Assembly: GCA_041390365.1 (NCBI GenBank)
Contig: JAWKQB010000003.1
Coordinates: 496,001-560,000, forward strand
DNA length: 64,000 nucleotides
From: Syntrophotaleaceae bacterium
GTDB taxonomy: Bacteria > Desulfobacterota > Desulfuromonadia > Desulfuromonadales > Syntrophotaleaceae
Reading direction: 5' to 3'
In this document: positions 1 to 8,034 of the stretch, one piece after another
How the letters are laid out: each line of letters starts with the position of its first letter
Position numbering within the stretch: position 1 is the stretch's first letter
Notes under the pieces: generated by a model
The model's input: the letters and a program-made list of their open reading frames with translations, nothing else
Database searches by the model: none
Told to the model about the DNA's origin: nothing
Made by a program: the position numbers and the translations under genes

Positions 1-188
1 GCTTCATATCCATAGAACAGCCGGTCATGAGCCCGGCCGGAGAATAGAAAGTGGTATTTTTCCAAAGTGGCGCGGTTTGAATGCCGGTAGAAGTGATGAA
101 AAATCGAGGCAAGAGAGGCGTGGATCTTGGGATTGTCGTTGTTGCCGAGAACACCGATGAAGGTTTTTTGCGCTTCGCCATTTTCCAT
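1..188 (-). CDS. Partial hypothetical protein, perhaps methylglyoxal-synthase-like domain
   Basis: The first 62 residues of a gene run off the left edge of the window. The start is ATG at 188, with an AGGAG about 9 bases upstream. The N-terminus has a short hydrophobic strand (FIGVLGNNDNP), then a helix rich in His, then KYHFLFSGRAHDRL. This order of beta strand, helix and strand before a small loop resembles the opening of MGS-like Rossmann domains (methylglyoxal synthase family), but the match is by eye and weak. The gene lies directly behind leader element copy 1 (235-352), so its transcription is probably controlled by early termination. Confidence 0.45.
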   Translation of the reverse strand, partial: MENGEAQKTFIGVLGNNDNPKIHASLASIFHHFYRHSNRATLEKYHFLFSGRAHDRLFYGYE

Positions 189-468
189 GTTCCGGTGCTC
201 CTGACGGCAGCGAAGTGTAACAAACCGAGGCATCAAAAAAAACCGCATCGATTCTGTAAAGGCAGATTCAATGCGGGTTTCGTTGCGTCTGCCTGTGGCA
301 GAGGACGAAGGGGGCGCTATCTAATTCAAAACCTATTATTGTTAAAGGTTTTCAGGATATCTGATAAGTAGTGATGTCATAGAGAGAACAGTTTGTCAAG
401 GGAGGCCTTTCCAGTTTTTAATCTTTTTAGCGTCGCAGGCAAGCAGAAGGGTTTTATTCCTGCGGAAG
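189..468. other. Intergenic region holding leader copy 1
   Basis: This gap separates two minus-strand genes. Leader copy 1 and its terminator fill 235-352. The remaining part, 353-468, shows a TTGACA hexamer (394-399, minus strand) without a convincing -10 box. The short plus-strand open frame across 81-371 has no ribosome-binding site and overlaps the structured element, so I do not call it a gene. Confidence 0.6.
235..352 (-). promoter_or_regulatory. Candidate structured leader RNA with terminator, copy 1
   Basis: Read on the minus strand, 328-352 forms a hairpin (AAAACCT/AGGTTTT). A GCGCC then leads into a conserved hairpin at about 281-310: TTCGTCCTCTGCC, three loop bases, GGCAGA, ACGAA. 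The sequence CAACGAAACCCGC links to a strong hairpin at 243-276 followed by eight Ts (235-242), a typical Rho-independent terminator. The ATG of the partial gene lies about 47 bases further on. The same arrangement recurs at 3771-3874 in front of an unrelated gene. In this copy the 5' arm of the terminator contains TCTGCC, which could pair instead with the upstream GGCAGA, so an antiterminator is possible. A TTGACA hexamer lies at 394-399. It resembles no riboswitch class I can name. Confidence 0.6.
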
Positions 469-1317
469 TCAAATTCCCTGATTTGTATGCGTGGTCGGTA
501 CCCGCGCCTCGCAGGGTACCCCCGTCTGGCACAGCCCGCACCCCGTCTCCATGACTCCGTAGAGCGGACCGGCGGTCTGCCGCAATTCTCCGTAGACGTA
601 GGCCTGGCACTTTTCCTTGTCGTGGCCTTCCAACGAAATGGCGCCTGCCGGGCAGCGGTGCACACAGAGCCCGCAGCTGCCGTTTCGGTGGTACAGGCAG
701 TTGCTCCAGGGATCGGCGCAGGTTCTCGGGCTGGCTGTTATTTCCAGATCGGTGACCACGCTGCCGCAGCGGTGAGCGATGCCGCGGTCGGTAATGAAAC
801 CGTCGTTGAGACTGAAGGTGCCTAGGCCGGCCGCGTAGGCGGCGTGTCGTTCCGACCAGGTCGAGGCCATGCCGATGCGGGGGTCCTTGACCGGGCGCCA
901 CAGGCCGGTCAGCAGGGGAGAGGCGACTATCGCGCCGATGGAGTGGATGAGGTTGGTCACGTAAATCCGCAGCAGATTGTTGAAGCGTTCCCCGTGGGAC
1001 CGTGTCATGGCCCACTCCCGGGAGGGCATCTTCTTCTCCTGCCGATTGCTGCGGCGGGTCGCTTCAGAGATCGGCAGCACCCAGCAAATGACCGTTTTCG
1101 CCTCCTCTTCCCGACAACCGCTGGCGTTGTGCAATACTTCGCCCGGTGTCAGATGAAAATCCCCGATGATTTTCTTGAATTCGGAAAAGAGAGGATCCTC
1201 CGCGGCGGCATAACCGACCAGCGGTTCATCAAAGTACGGTCGGTTGCTGCCGGCAAAACGATTGTCCGGACTGGCCCGAACAAAGCTGCGAATTTCTTCC
1301 CTGATCACCTGGTCCAT
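469..1317 (-). CDS. QueG-like 4Fe-4S reductase family protein
   Basis: A 282-residue iron-sulfur protein. The C-terminal part carries CGLCVHRCPAGAI and a later CGLCQTGVPC, the paired 4Fe-4S cluster pattern of epoxyqueuosine-reductase-like proteins (DUF1730/QueG relatives). An upstream segment ending GLGTFSLNDGFIT matches the conserved loop before the clusters in that family. QueG proper reduces epoxyqueuosine in tRNA using cobalamin. This protein is shorter than QueG, lacks its C-terminal HEAT repeats and has an unusual N-terminal half, so a different substrate is plausible. Start chosen at ATG 1317 (MDQVIREEIRSF) because GGGAAG precedes it. The longer frame to 1395 adds residues with no ribosome-binding site. 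Confidence 0.6.
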   Translation of the reverse strand: MDQVIREEIRSFVRASPDNRFAGSNRPYFDEPLVGYAAAEDPLFSEFKKIIGDFHLTPGEVLHNASGCREEEAKTVICWVLPISEATRRSNRQEKKMPSREWAMTRSHGERFNNLLRIYVTNLIHSIGAIVASPLLTGLWRPVKDPRIGMASTWSERHAAYAAGLGTFSLNDGFITDRGIAHRCGSVVTDLEITASPRTCADPWSNCLYHRNGSCGLCVHRCPAGAISLEGHDKEKCQAYVYGELRQTAGPLYGVMETGCGLCQTGVPCEARVPTTHTNQGI

Positions 1318-1420
1318 CGATCTTCCCTTTTTTTGCAGAGAATTTTGAGAAGTGATTATACTCCGAGTAGGCTCGGGAGCAAAGGTTGCCGGCACCTTCC
1401 CTGAAAAAAGGCTCCTGGAA

Positions 1421-1462
1421 AAAAAGAAAAACCGCCAGGGGTAAGGGCCCTGGCGGTTTTTT
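1421..1462. terminator. Bidirectional Rho-independent terminator
   Basis: The arms CCGCCAGGG and CCCTGGCGG enclose a short loop at 1432-1456. An A-rich run lies to the left (1421-1431) and six Ts to the right, so the hairpin can stop transcription on either strand. It follows the Cys-rich minus-strand gene (1542-1868). Confidence 0.85.
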
Positions 1463-1541
1463 CATGAGTCAGCCCGGGCTGGCTTCCTGGCCGGTGCAGA
1501 CGTCTTTCAGCCGTAAAAAAAGCAGATAACAAGCCTTTTCT

Positions 1542-1868
1542 TCAGGGCTTGCAGTTGCGGTAAGTTTCCCGGCAGCTCTCCATGGCGGCTTCATTGTCCT
1601 TGGCCTCTTTGATGCAATCCATAAAGGCCTCGGCGCAAATGGTGGTCTTGTCCTGACGCTCCTGGCATCGCCGGTGAGCTTTGGCGCAGCGGTCCAGGCA
1701 CTCCTGGTAGGCGTTGGCATTTCGGGATTCCTCTGCCAACTGGTCACACCCTCTTTCGCATTGGGACAGTTGTTCGTCACAATGATAATCCGGCATATGG
1801 CCGGCAAAGGTGTTTACCGCCAAAAATCCGACAGCGGCCAGGGACAAGAAAAAAAGTACACGCTTCAT
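1542..1868 (-). CDS. Small exported Cys-rich helical protein
   Basis: 108 residues, starting MKRVLFFLSLAAVGFLAVNTFA, a clear Sec signal peptide. The mature part has ten cysteines in a regular pattern: C-x6-C-x3-C, then C-x3-C-x6-C, then two more C-x6-C pairs. This suggests disulfide-stapled antiparallel helices in the periplasm. The remaining residues are mostly charged and helix-forming. I do not recognise the family. ATG at 1868 follows a perfect AAGGAGG. It is downstream of the diguanylate cyclase on the same strand, 48 bases away, so the two may be co-transcribed, ending at the 1421-1462 terminator. Confidence 0.7.
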   Translation of the reverse strand: MKRVLFFLSLAAVGFLAVNTFAGHMPDYHCDEQLSQCERGCDQLAEESRNANAYQECLDRCAKAHRRCQERQDKTTICAEAFMDCIKEAKDNEAAMESCRETYRNCKP

Positions 1869-1916
1869 GATAATTCCTCCTTGAATAATTGATGGAAAAG
1901 TGTCTTGACGATAGCC

Positions 1917-3134
1917 TCATTCAGGCTCGTCCTGCCTGGGGGCTTCCCAGAAGCGGAGCTGGTTGCGACCTGCATTTTTAGCCTGGTAAAGAACCTGGTC
2001 GGCTCTCTCTATCAGATTCAGGGGATCGACCTGCTCCTCACCATTCAGCGCGGCGATTCCCAGGCTTGCTGAAAGATAGACGGTCCCCCTTTCGGTGACG
2101 AATTGGGACTGCTCGATATTGTGAAGCAGTCTGATTCCCAGCTGCCGCGCCGAGGCGCGGTCGGTTTCAGGCAGAAGAATGGCGAATTCCTCCCCTCCGT
2201 AGCGGCAGGCCAGATCGGAACTTCGAATGGTTCTCATGATGATCTCCGCCACCTTCTGCAGCACCATGTCCCCAGCCGCATGGCCGAAGGTATCGTTGAT
2301 CTTCTTGAAATGATCCAGGTCCATCAGCATGACGGCAAGGGGGTGCTGGTAGCGGGCCTTCCGCTTCATTTCCTTTTCGGCGATTGTAAAGAAGTGGCGT
2401 CGGTTCGAAAGAGCGGTCAATGGATCCTGAAGGCTGAGTTTTTCCACCCGGGCCCTTTCCCGTTCGACATCCTCCAGGGCTTTTTTCAGCTGCTGGGCCT
2501 GCTGCTCGATAAATTGCCGTTGCAGATAGTCCGCGCGTTTGGACTGATCCATGTTATAGCAGGCGAACATCCCGGCGATATTGAAGAAAAAGAAGATGAA
2601 ACTGTTGTTGAAGAGGAAGTATGCGGGCGTCGAGCTGAAAAGGGCGGCGGCAATCACATAAAGGACGAAGGTACCCCAAGCCAGGATGTTGGACAAAATG
2701 TGGTCGGGGATCAGCTCGTAGTAAAAAAGCACACACAGGAACAAGCCGGCATAGTAGAGGTAGTTGCCGGGCTCGGAAGCGATGGAAATCATCACGATGA
2801 GACCCAGGCTGGCTGTCATCGCCACCAGGAAAATGATATAAGGCTGGAACTTTCTGTAAAGGTTTGTAAAGGTTATGAAATAACAGGAAACAAGCACGGG
2901 GCAGACGACGGCATACCGGATAAGCCAGCAAATTTCTTTTTTCTCCGGCAGTATAAACCAATCGAGAATGCCGAAAATGGCATAGAGGAAGGTTCCTGCC
3001 AGCAGTGCTGAACGGTGATGGAGGAGGTCTTTGTTGAAATAATCCTTCCTGAAGTTTTCTTCGAGCTCCTTGTCAAAGAACTTCAGAGTCAGAATATTGT
3101 ACGGCCTGTCAAGATTCAAGCTAGTCGTCTCCAC
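1917..3134 (-). CDS. Membrane-bound diguanylate cyclase (GGDEF)
   Basis: 405 residues. About residues 40-195 form five or six hydrophobic segments, a MASE-like membrane sensor, then a coiled coil (about 200-232) and a C-terminal GGDEF domain. The active site reads RYGGEEF (311-317), and RSSD at 304-307 is a canonical inhibitory I-site five residues upstream. The enzyme should therefore make c-di-GMP from GTP and be product-inhibited. DLDHFKKIND and the DPLTALSNRR motif are intact, so it looks active. The input to the membrane domain cannot be deduced. It probably shares a transcript with the downstream Cys-rich exported protein. Confidence 0.93.
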   Translation of the reverse strand: METTSLNLDRPYNILTLKFFDKELEENFRKDYFNKDLLHHRSALLAGTFLYAIFGILDWFILPEKKEICWLIRYAVVCPVLVSCYFITFTNLYRKFQPYIIFLVAMTASLGLIVMISIASEPGNYLYYAGLFLCVLFYYELIPDHILSNILAWGTFVLYVIAAALFSSTPAYFLFNNSFIFFFFNIAGMFACYNMDQSKRADYLQRQFIEQQAQQLKKALEDVERERARVEKLSLQDPLTALSNRRHFFTIAEKEMKRKARYQHPLAVMLMDLDHFKKINDTFGHAAGDMVLQKVAEIIMRTIRSSDLACRYGGEEFAILLPETDRASARQLGIRLLHNIEQSQFVTERGTVYLSASLGIAALNGEEQVDPLNLIERADQVLYQAKNAGRNQLRFWEAPRQDEPE

Positions 3135-3416
3135 GTAAAGCTTCGATCAATAGCCCCAAATTTTGCGGTGACCATGCGGGAAAGAAGAAATTTTATCGCC
3201 ACCCATATAAAAAATATTTAATTCGAAAAGGCATATTTTGTAAGGTATGCAAGAGGTGGGCCAGATGAGATTTTGGCTGTTTCAGCTCAGAAACTACGCA
3301 TTCTCGCGCCGATCAGGAATAAGAAAACCCCGACCGTGGATGACGCGGCCAGGGCTTTCTTTGTAAACTTCTGTTCTAATTGATTTCGAGTGAGTTATTG
3401 TGGCGAAGCGATTCGG
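3135..3416. other. Intergenic region between two minus-strand genes
   Basis: It contains the terminator of the small 65-residue gene (3322-3356) and an AT-rich stretch at about 3195-3240, a likely promoter area for the diguanylate cyclase. No coding sequence or conserved structure is apparent. Confidence 0.5.
3322..3356 (-). terminator. Rho-independent terminator
   Basis: On the minus strand CCCTGGCCGCG pairs with CACGGTCGGGG around a five-base loop and is followed by TTTT. It lies about 60 bases beyond the stop of the 65-residue gene and should end that transcript. Confidence 0.7.
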
Positions 3417-3614
3417 CTAGTGAAAAGAGCCCCGAACCTTGTCGCATTCGTGGTAGTCCCAGACTTTTTCCTTACCCTCCCGGGTTTTTACCAGGATATG
3501 CTCGCGGGTACAACTCTCAACCCGTCCCTCTTCCCCGCTGGAGATATTTCGAACAAAGGCTTCCTTACCAGTAGCCATGATTTCGCAGATATCGATATAG
3601 TTTTCTCGATTCAT
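3417..3614 (-). CDS. Small hypothetical protein (65 aa)
   Basis: A 65-residue soluble protein beginning MNRENYIDICEIMATGKEAF. It has a strand-rich middle (ILVKTREGKEKVWDYHEC) and three cysteines. An AAAGGAGTG ribosome-binding site sits directly upstream of ATG 3614, and a terminator follows, so this looks like a single-gene transcript. I do not recognise a family; the strand pattern is compatible with a small SH3-like barrel, but this is only a guess. Confidence 0.55.
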   Translation of the reverse strand: MNRENYIDICEIMATGKEAFVRNISSGEEGRVESCTREHILVKTREGKEKVWDYHECDKVRGSFH

Positions 3615-3770
3615 TGTTCACTCCTTTCTTCATCCTGAAGGGCCATTATAACATTTTTCGGTTGCTCGGGCATCCTCTGCCCAAGACTCTGCCCAGTCCA
3701 AGATTGAAAACCTGCCCAACAGGGAGAATTTTGTCATGAAACTTGACAAAGTGAAGAATTTAGGGCAATT

Positions 3771-3874
3771 CTTCAAACTGTTGAAGGCGCCTCTTTCGTC
3801 CTCTGCCTCTGGCAGACTCAACGAAACCCGCTCCAATTCCCATGAATCAATCAGGGGTAGGAGCGGGTTTTTTT
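3771..3874 (+). promoter_or_regulatory. Candidate structured leader RNA with terminator, copy 2
   Basis: Same architecture as the element at 235-352, on the opposite strand. A short hairpin (CTTCAA/TTGAAG, 3771-3786) is followed by GGCGCC. Next comes the conserved hairpin TTCGTCCTCTGCC / GGCAGA...ACGAA, then CAACGAAACCCGC running into a terminator stem (CCCGCTCC/GGAGCGGG) and seven Ts at 3868-3874. The two copies match almost base for base in the central hairpin and the AAACCCGC link, but their first hairpin and terminator stem differ in sequence while staying paired. The methyltransferase starts at 3913. A TTGACA hexamer at 3743-3748 may be a -35 box, but the implied start would fall within the first hairpin, so the promoter is unsettled. 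Confidence 0.6.
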
Positions 3875-3912
3875 CGTCTCTTGAGACTCCAATCACCAAA
3901 GGAACGAAAAAC

Positions 3913-4716
3913 ATGAAAACAACCGCGGCAGCCATAGACAACGACATCTATGATCAGTATCCGGAACGTTGGTGGAGCGCCACCGGATTTGCCTCACTCC
4001 TGGAACATGTTTCAAATCCCTGGCGCTTTCCGTACTTTCAGCGAATATTGCATCATGAAGGCAGGAAAGGGTTTTGCGGAAAACGCCTGCTGGATGTGGG
4101 GTGCGGCGGCGGAGTGCTCACCGAAGAATTCGCTGCCATTGGACTGACGGTGACAGGCCTCGATCCCTCTGAAAAATCGATCCAGGCAGCCAGGGCCCAT
4201 GCCAGGGAAAACGGTTTGGCGATCGAATACCGGCACGGGTCGGGCGACCGGCTCCCCTTCGACACCGGGTCCTTCGATCTGGTGAGTTGTTGCGATGTGC
4301 TGGAGCATATCCAGAATTGGGACCACGTGGTTGCCGAGGTGGCCCGAGTGCTCAAACCGGGAGGTCTTTTTTTCTACGACACCATTAACCGGACCCCGAT
4401 CAGCAAACTGGTTTTCATCAAGTTGGCCCAGGAGTGGAAATATACCCGTTTTCTGCCCCCGAACCTGCATGTCTGGGATATGTTCATCCGGCCGGAGGAA
4501 CTCACTTCCGCAATGAATCGGCATGGCCTGCTCAACATGGACATCAGAGGCACCAATCCCCCCAAAAACCCTTTCAGAATGCTCTGGGCCATGCGGGGAC
4601 TCAACCGCGGCAGGATATCGGCCGCGGAATTCGGCAGACGTGTCGGCGGGTCGGTTGAAGGACCGGATATCAATGTGAATTACATGGGTTACGCGATCAG
4701 GAAATCGAACGGATAG
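3913..4716 (+). CDS. UbiG-like SAM-dependent methyltransferase
   Basis: 267 residues with a class I methyltransferase core. LLDVGCGGGVLTEEFA is the SAM-binding motif I, GLDPSEKSI motif II, and FDLVSCCDVLEHI with VLKPGGLFFYDTINRT motifs IV-V. The layout and the ending resemble UbiG/Coq3 O-methyltransferases (3-demethylubiquinone methylation), but there is no quinone-pathway gene nearby, so the substrate is open. Start ATG 3913 is preceded by AAAGGA and lies just after the leader terminator. The in-frame extension back to 3736 would run through the leader element and is rejected. A LUD-domain gene follows 30 bases downstream, likely in the same transcript. Confidence 0.8.
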   Translation: MKTTAAAIDNDIYDQYPERWWSATGFASLLEHVSNPWRFPYFQRILHHEGRKGFCGKRLLDVGCGGGVLTEEFAAIGLTVTGLDPSEKSIQAARAHARENGLAIEYRHGSGDRLPFDTGSFDLVSCCDVLEHIQNWDHVVAEVARVLKPGGLFFYDTINRTPISKLVFIKLAQEWKYTRFLPPNLHVWDMFIRPEELTSAMNRHGLLNMDIRGTNPPKNPFRMLWAMRGLNRGRISAAEFGRRVGGSVEGPDINVNYMGYAIRKSNG

Positions 4717-4746
4717 GTTCAGCAGGGGGACCCCGGGGAGAGGGAA

Positions 4747-5397
4747 ATGGACCAGAACCAGAAAACATGGAACGAAAAAGCCGCTGCGGTCATTATCGAT
4801 AACCTGAAGAAGCGCCACATGGAGGGGAGCTACGCCCCCGATGCCGCTCAAGCCAGAGAGGAAGTGCTGGCGATGATCCCGGAAGGGGCAGTGGTTTACC
4901 GCTGCGCCTCGATGACAACTGCGGGGATCGGTCTTTGGGACAGGATGGCCGAAATGCCCGGAGTGCAGATCATCGATCATTACCGGCCAGGTCTCTCTCC
5001 GGAAGAATCGATGAATCTGAGGCGTCAGGGATTGCTGGCCGACGTCATGATCGCCAGCGCCAACGCCATTACCCTGGATGGCGTTCTGGTCAACCTCGAC
5101 GCCGTCGGCAATCGGGTCGCCGCCATGACCTTCGGTCCGAAAAAGGTCATTTTGGTGGCGGGCATGAACAAGGTGGTGCCGGATCTGGCGACGGCCAAAA
5201 CCAGGGTCAAGCATTACGCGGCCACGGTCAACACTTTACGCGCCGGCTACAAGAATCCCTGTGTCGAAACCGGCCTGTGCAGCGACTGCCGATCCCCCCA
5301 GCGAATCTGCAATGTCTGGGCTATCACCGAAGGGCAACTCGCCGTGAACGAGGGTCGGATCCACGTTAAATTGGTCGGGGAGAACCTCGGTTACTGA
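4747..5397 (+). CDS. LUD-domain protein (LutC/YkgG-like)
   Basis: 216 residues of the LUD family (DUF162), which includes LutC and the LUD part of LutB in lactate oxidation. Supporting motifs are CASMTTAGIGLWDRM, SANAITLDGVLVNLDAVGNRVAAM and FGPKKVILVAGMNKVV. A C-terminal cysteine group (GLCSDCRSPQRIC) could bind metal. There is no lutA or lutB next to it, so this is a stand-alone LUD protein as often seen in anaerobes. AGGGAA precedes ATG 4747. It follows the methyltransferase closely and is probably co-transcribed and under the same leader. Confidence 0.85.
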   Translation: MDQNQKTWNEKAAAVIIDNLKKRHMEGSYAPDAAQAREEVLAMIPEGAVVYRCASMTTAGIGLWDRMAEMPGVQIIDHYRPGLSPEESMNLRRQGLLADVMIASANAITLDGVLVNLDAVGNRVAAMTFGPKKVILVAGMNKVVPDLATAKTRVKHYAATVNTLRAGYKNPCVETGLCSDCRSPQRICNVWAITEGQLAVNEGRIHVKLVGENLGY

Positions 5398-5899
5398 CCT
5401 TTACTTTATGGATCCTCCTTCAGAGTGAACTTTATCCGGCTCGGTCGGGTGCAATCGAGGTCGGATAAAAGACTCCGTTCGTTTATCCACGTCGAGTTTT
5501 ATCTCCACAAGTGCCCGGCAGTTCAGCGGCCCCGAAAGACCCAGAAAAATCAGCTCCTTATCGTCCCCCCTCAAGCCCCTTCTGTTTCATAACATATCGA
5601 ATTATCGTAACTTTCTTTCGATTGTTCATTGCATTTGACCTTGCGGATGATATCTCTTCAAACATTGATGTTTTCGTAAAAGTTCACCAACTGCTGCTTG
5701 CTGCAATTGCTCTCAAGCCGCGGCGTACCTTCCCCGCCCCCGGGCGACAAAGCAAAACATTGCCCCATCCTGGTAATGCACCAGGTTTCAGTTTGGGCGA
5801 ATCGTTTCGCTGCCGCTTCAGTGACAACGAAAAGAACTCCTCCGGAAAGTGCATAACCTGAACAAACGGAACACACCGCTCTTGAAAAAGGAGGATACC
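5398..5899. other. Long intergenic region, no convincing gene
   Basis: About 500 bases. An inverted repeat (TTTATCCG/CGGATAAA, 5431-5469) just after the LUD gene may be a terminator, although no T-run follows. Further on are two small hairpins: CCTGGT/ACCAGG at about 5769-5785 and GCGAA/TTCGC at about 5798-5810. The 116-codon plus-strand frame here has no ribosome-binding site and protein-unlike composition. The promoter of the downstream stress genes is presumably in this region. Confidence 0.5.
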
Positions 5900-7693
5900 A
5901 TGGCCATGAACGTCAGCGATTTTGTCATCCAGCGTCTTTACGCCTGGGGCGTACGCCGCATATATGGATATCCGGGAGATGGCATCAACGGTCTGATGGG
6001 GGCTCTGAACCGGGCCGAGAACAGAATCCGCTTCATCCAGACCCGGCATGAGGAGATGGCCGCCTTCATGGCCTGCGCCCATGCCAAGTTCGGCGGGGAG
6101 GTGGGCGTCTGCATGGCCACGTCCGGTCCAGGGGCGGTGCATCTGCTCAATGGATTGTACGATGCCAAGATGGACCACCAGCCGGTGGTGGCCATCCTTG
6201 GCCAGCAGGCCACCACAGCTATCGGCTCTGATTACCAGCAGGAGATCGATCTGATCTCCCTGTTCAAGGATGTCGCCCATCAGTATGTGCACATGGCGGC
6301 GGTACCCGGCCAGGTCCGCACCATCATCGATCGGGCTCTGCGCATCGCCAAGGCCGAACGCACCGTGACTTGCGTGATCATCCCCAACGACGTTCAGGAA
6401 AAGCCGGCGGTGGAGTCGCCCCCGCGCAAGCACGGCACCGTTTTTACCGGTATCGGCTTTTCCGAAGGGGCCATCGTGCCCCGCGAGAAGGATCTCCAGC
6501 GCGCCGCCGCGGTGCTCAATGCCGGCAGCAAGGTCGCCATGCTGGTCGGCGCCGGTGCCCTGGATGCGACCGACGAAGTGCTGGAGACGGCGGATGTGCT
6601 CGGTGCGGGCATTGCCAAGGCGCTGCTTGGAAAAGCGGTGGTCGCGGATGATCTGCCCCACTGCACCGGGTCCATCGGCCTGCTGGGCACCAAACCGAGT
6701 TGGGACCTGATGATGGAGTGCGACACTCTGCTGATGATCGGCAGCGGCTTCCCCTATGCCGAATTTCTCCCGCCTGAAGGGCAGGCCCGCGGCGTTCAGA
6801 TCGACATCAAGCCGCGCATGCTCAGTCTGCGCTACCCCATGGAAGTGCCCCTGCACGGTGACTCCGCCCTGACCCTGCGCGCCCTGCTGCCTCTGCTGAA
6901 ACGAAAAAAAGACCGCTCCTGGCGCAAAAAGGTGGAAAAGAATGTCGATCAGTGGTGGCAGATCCTGGAGGCCCGGGCCTATCACAGAGCCGATCCGATC
7001 AATCCTCAACGGCTCGTCTGGGAGCTCTCGTCCCGCCTGCCCGATCGCGCCATTATCACCTGCGATTCCGGTTCGTCGACCAACTGGTACGCCAGGGATC
7101 TGAAGCTGCGGCCGGGCATGATGGCTTCCCTTTCCGGCTCTCTGGCGACCATGTGCCCCGGGGTGCCTTATGCCATCGCCGCAAAATTCTGCCATCCCGA
7201 TCGCCCGGCCATCGCCCTGGTCGGCGACGGCTCCATGCAGATGATCGGGCTGCTGGGTTTGATCACCGTTTCCGCCCACTGGCGTGAATGGGAGGACCCG
7301 CGGCTGATCATCTGCGTGATGAACAACCGCGACCTCAACCTGGTGTCCTGGGAGCAGCGCATCATGTCGGGTGATCCGAAATTCCTGGCCTCGCAGCAGT
7401 TGCCCGATTTCCCCTATGCCCGTTTCGCCGAACTGGTCGGCCTCAACGGCATCGAACTGAAAAGCCCGGAAGAGATTGGCGGGGTCTGGGAGGAGGCGTT
7501 GAGAAGCGACCGGCCGGTCATCATCGACGCCCACACCGATCCGGATGTGGCGCCCTTGCCCCCTCACATCAGCTACGAACAGGCAAGATCCTTTCTCTCC
7601 TCCCTGGTCAAGGGGGATCCGGATGCCTCCGGCATCGTCAGGCAGTCGATGAAGGACTTGGTCGAGTCATGGCTCCCCCATGGTCGAAAGTGA
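5900..7693 (+). CDS. Thiamine-diphosphate enzyme, pyruvate oxidase/PoxB-like
   Basis: 597 residues with the three domains of the acetolactate synthase/pyruvate oxidase family. The N-terminal PYR domain has the catalytic Glu in TRHEEMAAFMA, a central Rossmann domain follows, and the C-terminal PP domain has GDGSMQMIG...NN, the Mg-ThDP motif. The ESSGPGAVHLLNGLYDAK-like loop is typical of PoxB and related stress-island oxidases. It lacks an obvious C-terminal membrane-binding helix of E. coli PoxB. The likely reaction is oxidative decarboxylation of pyruvate, but the substrate is not proven. ATG 5900 follows AAAGGAGG. It heads a run of same-strand stress genes. Confidence 0.82.
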   Translation: MAMNVSDFVIQRLYAWGVRRIYGYPGDGINGLMGALNRAENRIRFIQTRHEEMAAFMACAHAKFGGEVGVCMATSGPGAVHLLNGLYDAKMDHQPVVAILGQQATTAIGSDYQQEIDLISLFKDVAHQYVHMAAVPGQVRTIIDRALRIAKAERTVTCVIIPNDVQEKPAVESPPRKHGTVFTGIGFSEGAIVPREKDLQRAAAVLNAGSKVAMLVGAGALDATDEVLETADVLGAGIAKALLGKAVVADDLPHCTGSIGLLGTKPSWDLMMECDTLLMIGSGFPYAEFLPPEGQARGVQIDIKPRMLSLRYPMEVPLHGDSALTLRALLPLLKRKKDRSWRKKVEKNVDQWWQILEARAYHRADPINPQRLVWELSSRLPDRAIITCDSGSSTNWYARDLKLRPGMMASLSGSLATMCPGVPYAIAAKFCHPDRPAIALVGDGSMQMIGLLGLITVSAHWREWEDPRLIICVMNNRDLNLVSWEQRIMSGDPKFLASQQLPDFPYARFAELVGLNGIELKSPEEIGGVWEEALRSDRPVIIDAHTDPDVAPLPPHISYEQARSFLSSLVKGDPDASGIVRQSMKDLVESWLPHGRK

Positions 7694-7797
7694 GCCGGAG
7701 AAAAGAAAATGGAGGGTCGGACCCCTGGTCACCACCATGGCTTTCCCCGTCGATTGAAACGGGGGCAAAGCCATCAAGACGAAGAAAGGAGACTTTC

Positions 7798-7989
7798 ATG
7801 TTCGGACGCGACTCTTTTAGGGATATCAAGACCCGCAAGGGACCCGTCCTGACGCTGTTGGGTGGAGCCCTCGGCGCCACGACTTATTATACTTTCCGCC
7901 GCTGGAGGAAGCGGCATGAAAGGAAGGGGCGGGAAGGTCTGGGCCAAGAGCCTTCCCGTGAACATATTCGCATGAAGCCAGGAGACTGA
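7798..7989 (+). CDS. Small protein with one membrane segment
   Basis: 63 residues. After a charged N-terminus, PVLTLLGGALGATTYYTF is a short hydrophobic span, followed by a very basic tail (RRWRKRHERKGREG). ATG 7798 has GAAAGGAG upstream. It sits between the ThDP enzyme and the ferritin-like gene, 45 bases before the latter, so probably belongs to the same transcript. No family is recognised. Confidence 0.55.
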   Translation: MFGRDSFRDIKTRKGPVLTLLGGALGATTYYTFRRWRKRHERKGREGLGQEPSREHIRMKPGD

Positions 7990-8034
7990 CTCTGAACGTT
8001 TTTCAGAAACTTAACCAGAAAGGAGAACAGGATC

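Noticed and set aside
3736..3912. N-terminal extension of the methyltransferase
   Set aside because: It would translate through the leader hairpin and terminator; ATG 3913 has its own AAAGGA.
5511..5861. 116-codon frame in the long intergenic region
   Set aside because: No ribosome-binding site, low-complexity N-terminus, no resemblance to known proteins.
5684..7567. 627-codon open frame antisense to the ThDP enzyme
   Set aside because: It lacks a ribosome-binding site and recognisable domains; the plus-strand gene is a clear family member. Long antisense frames are expected at this GC content.
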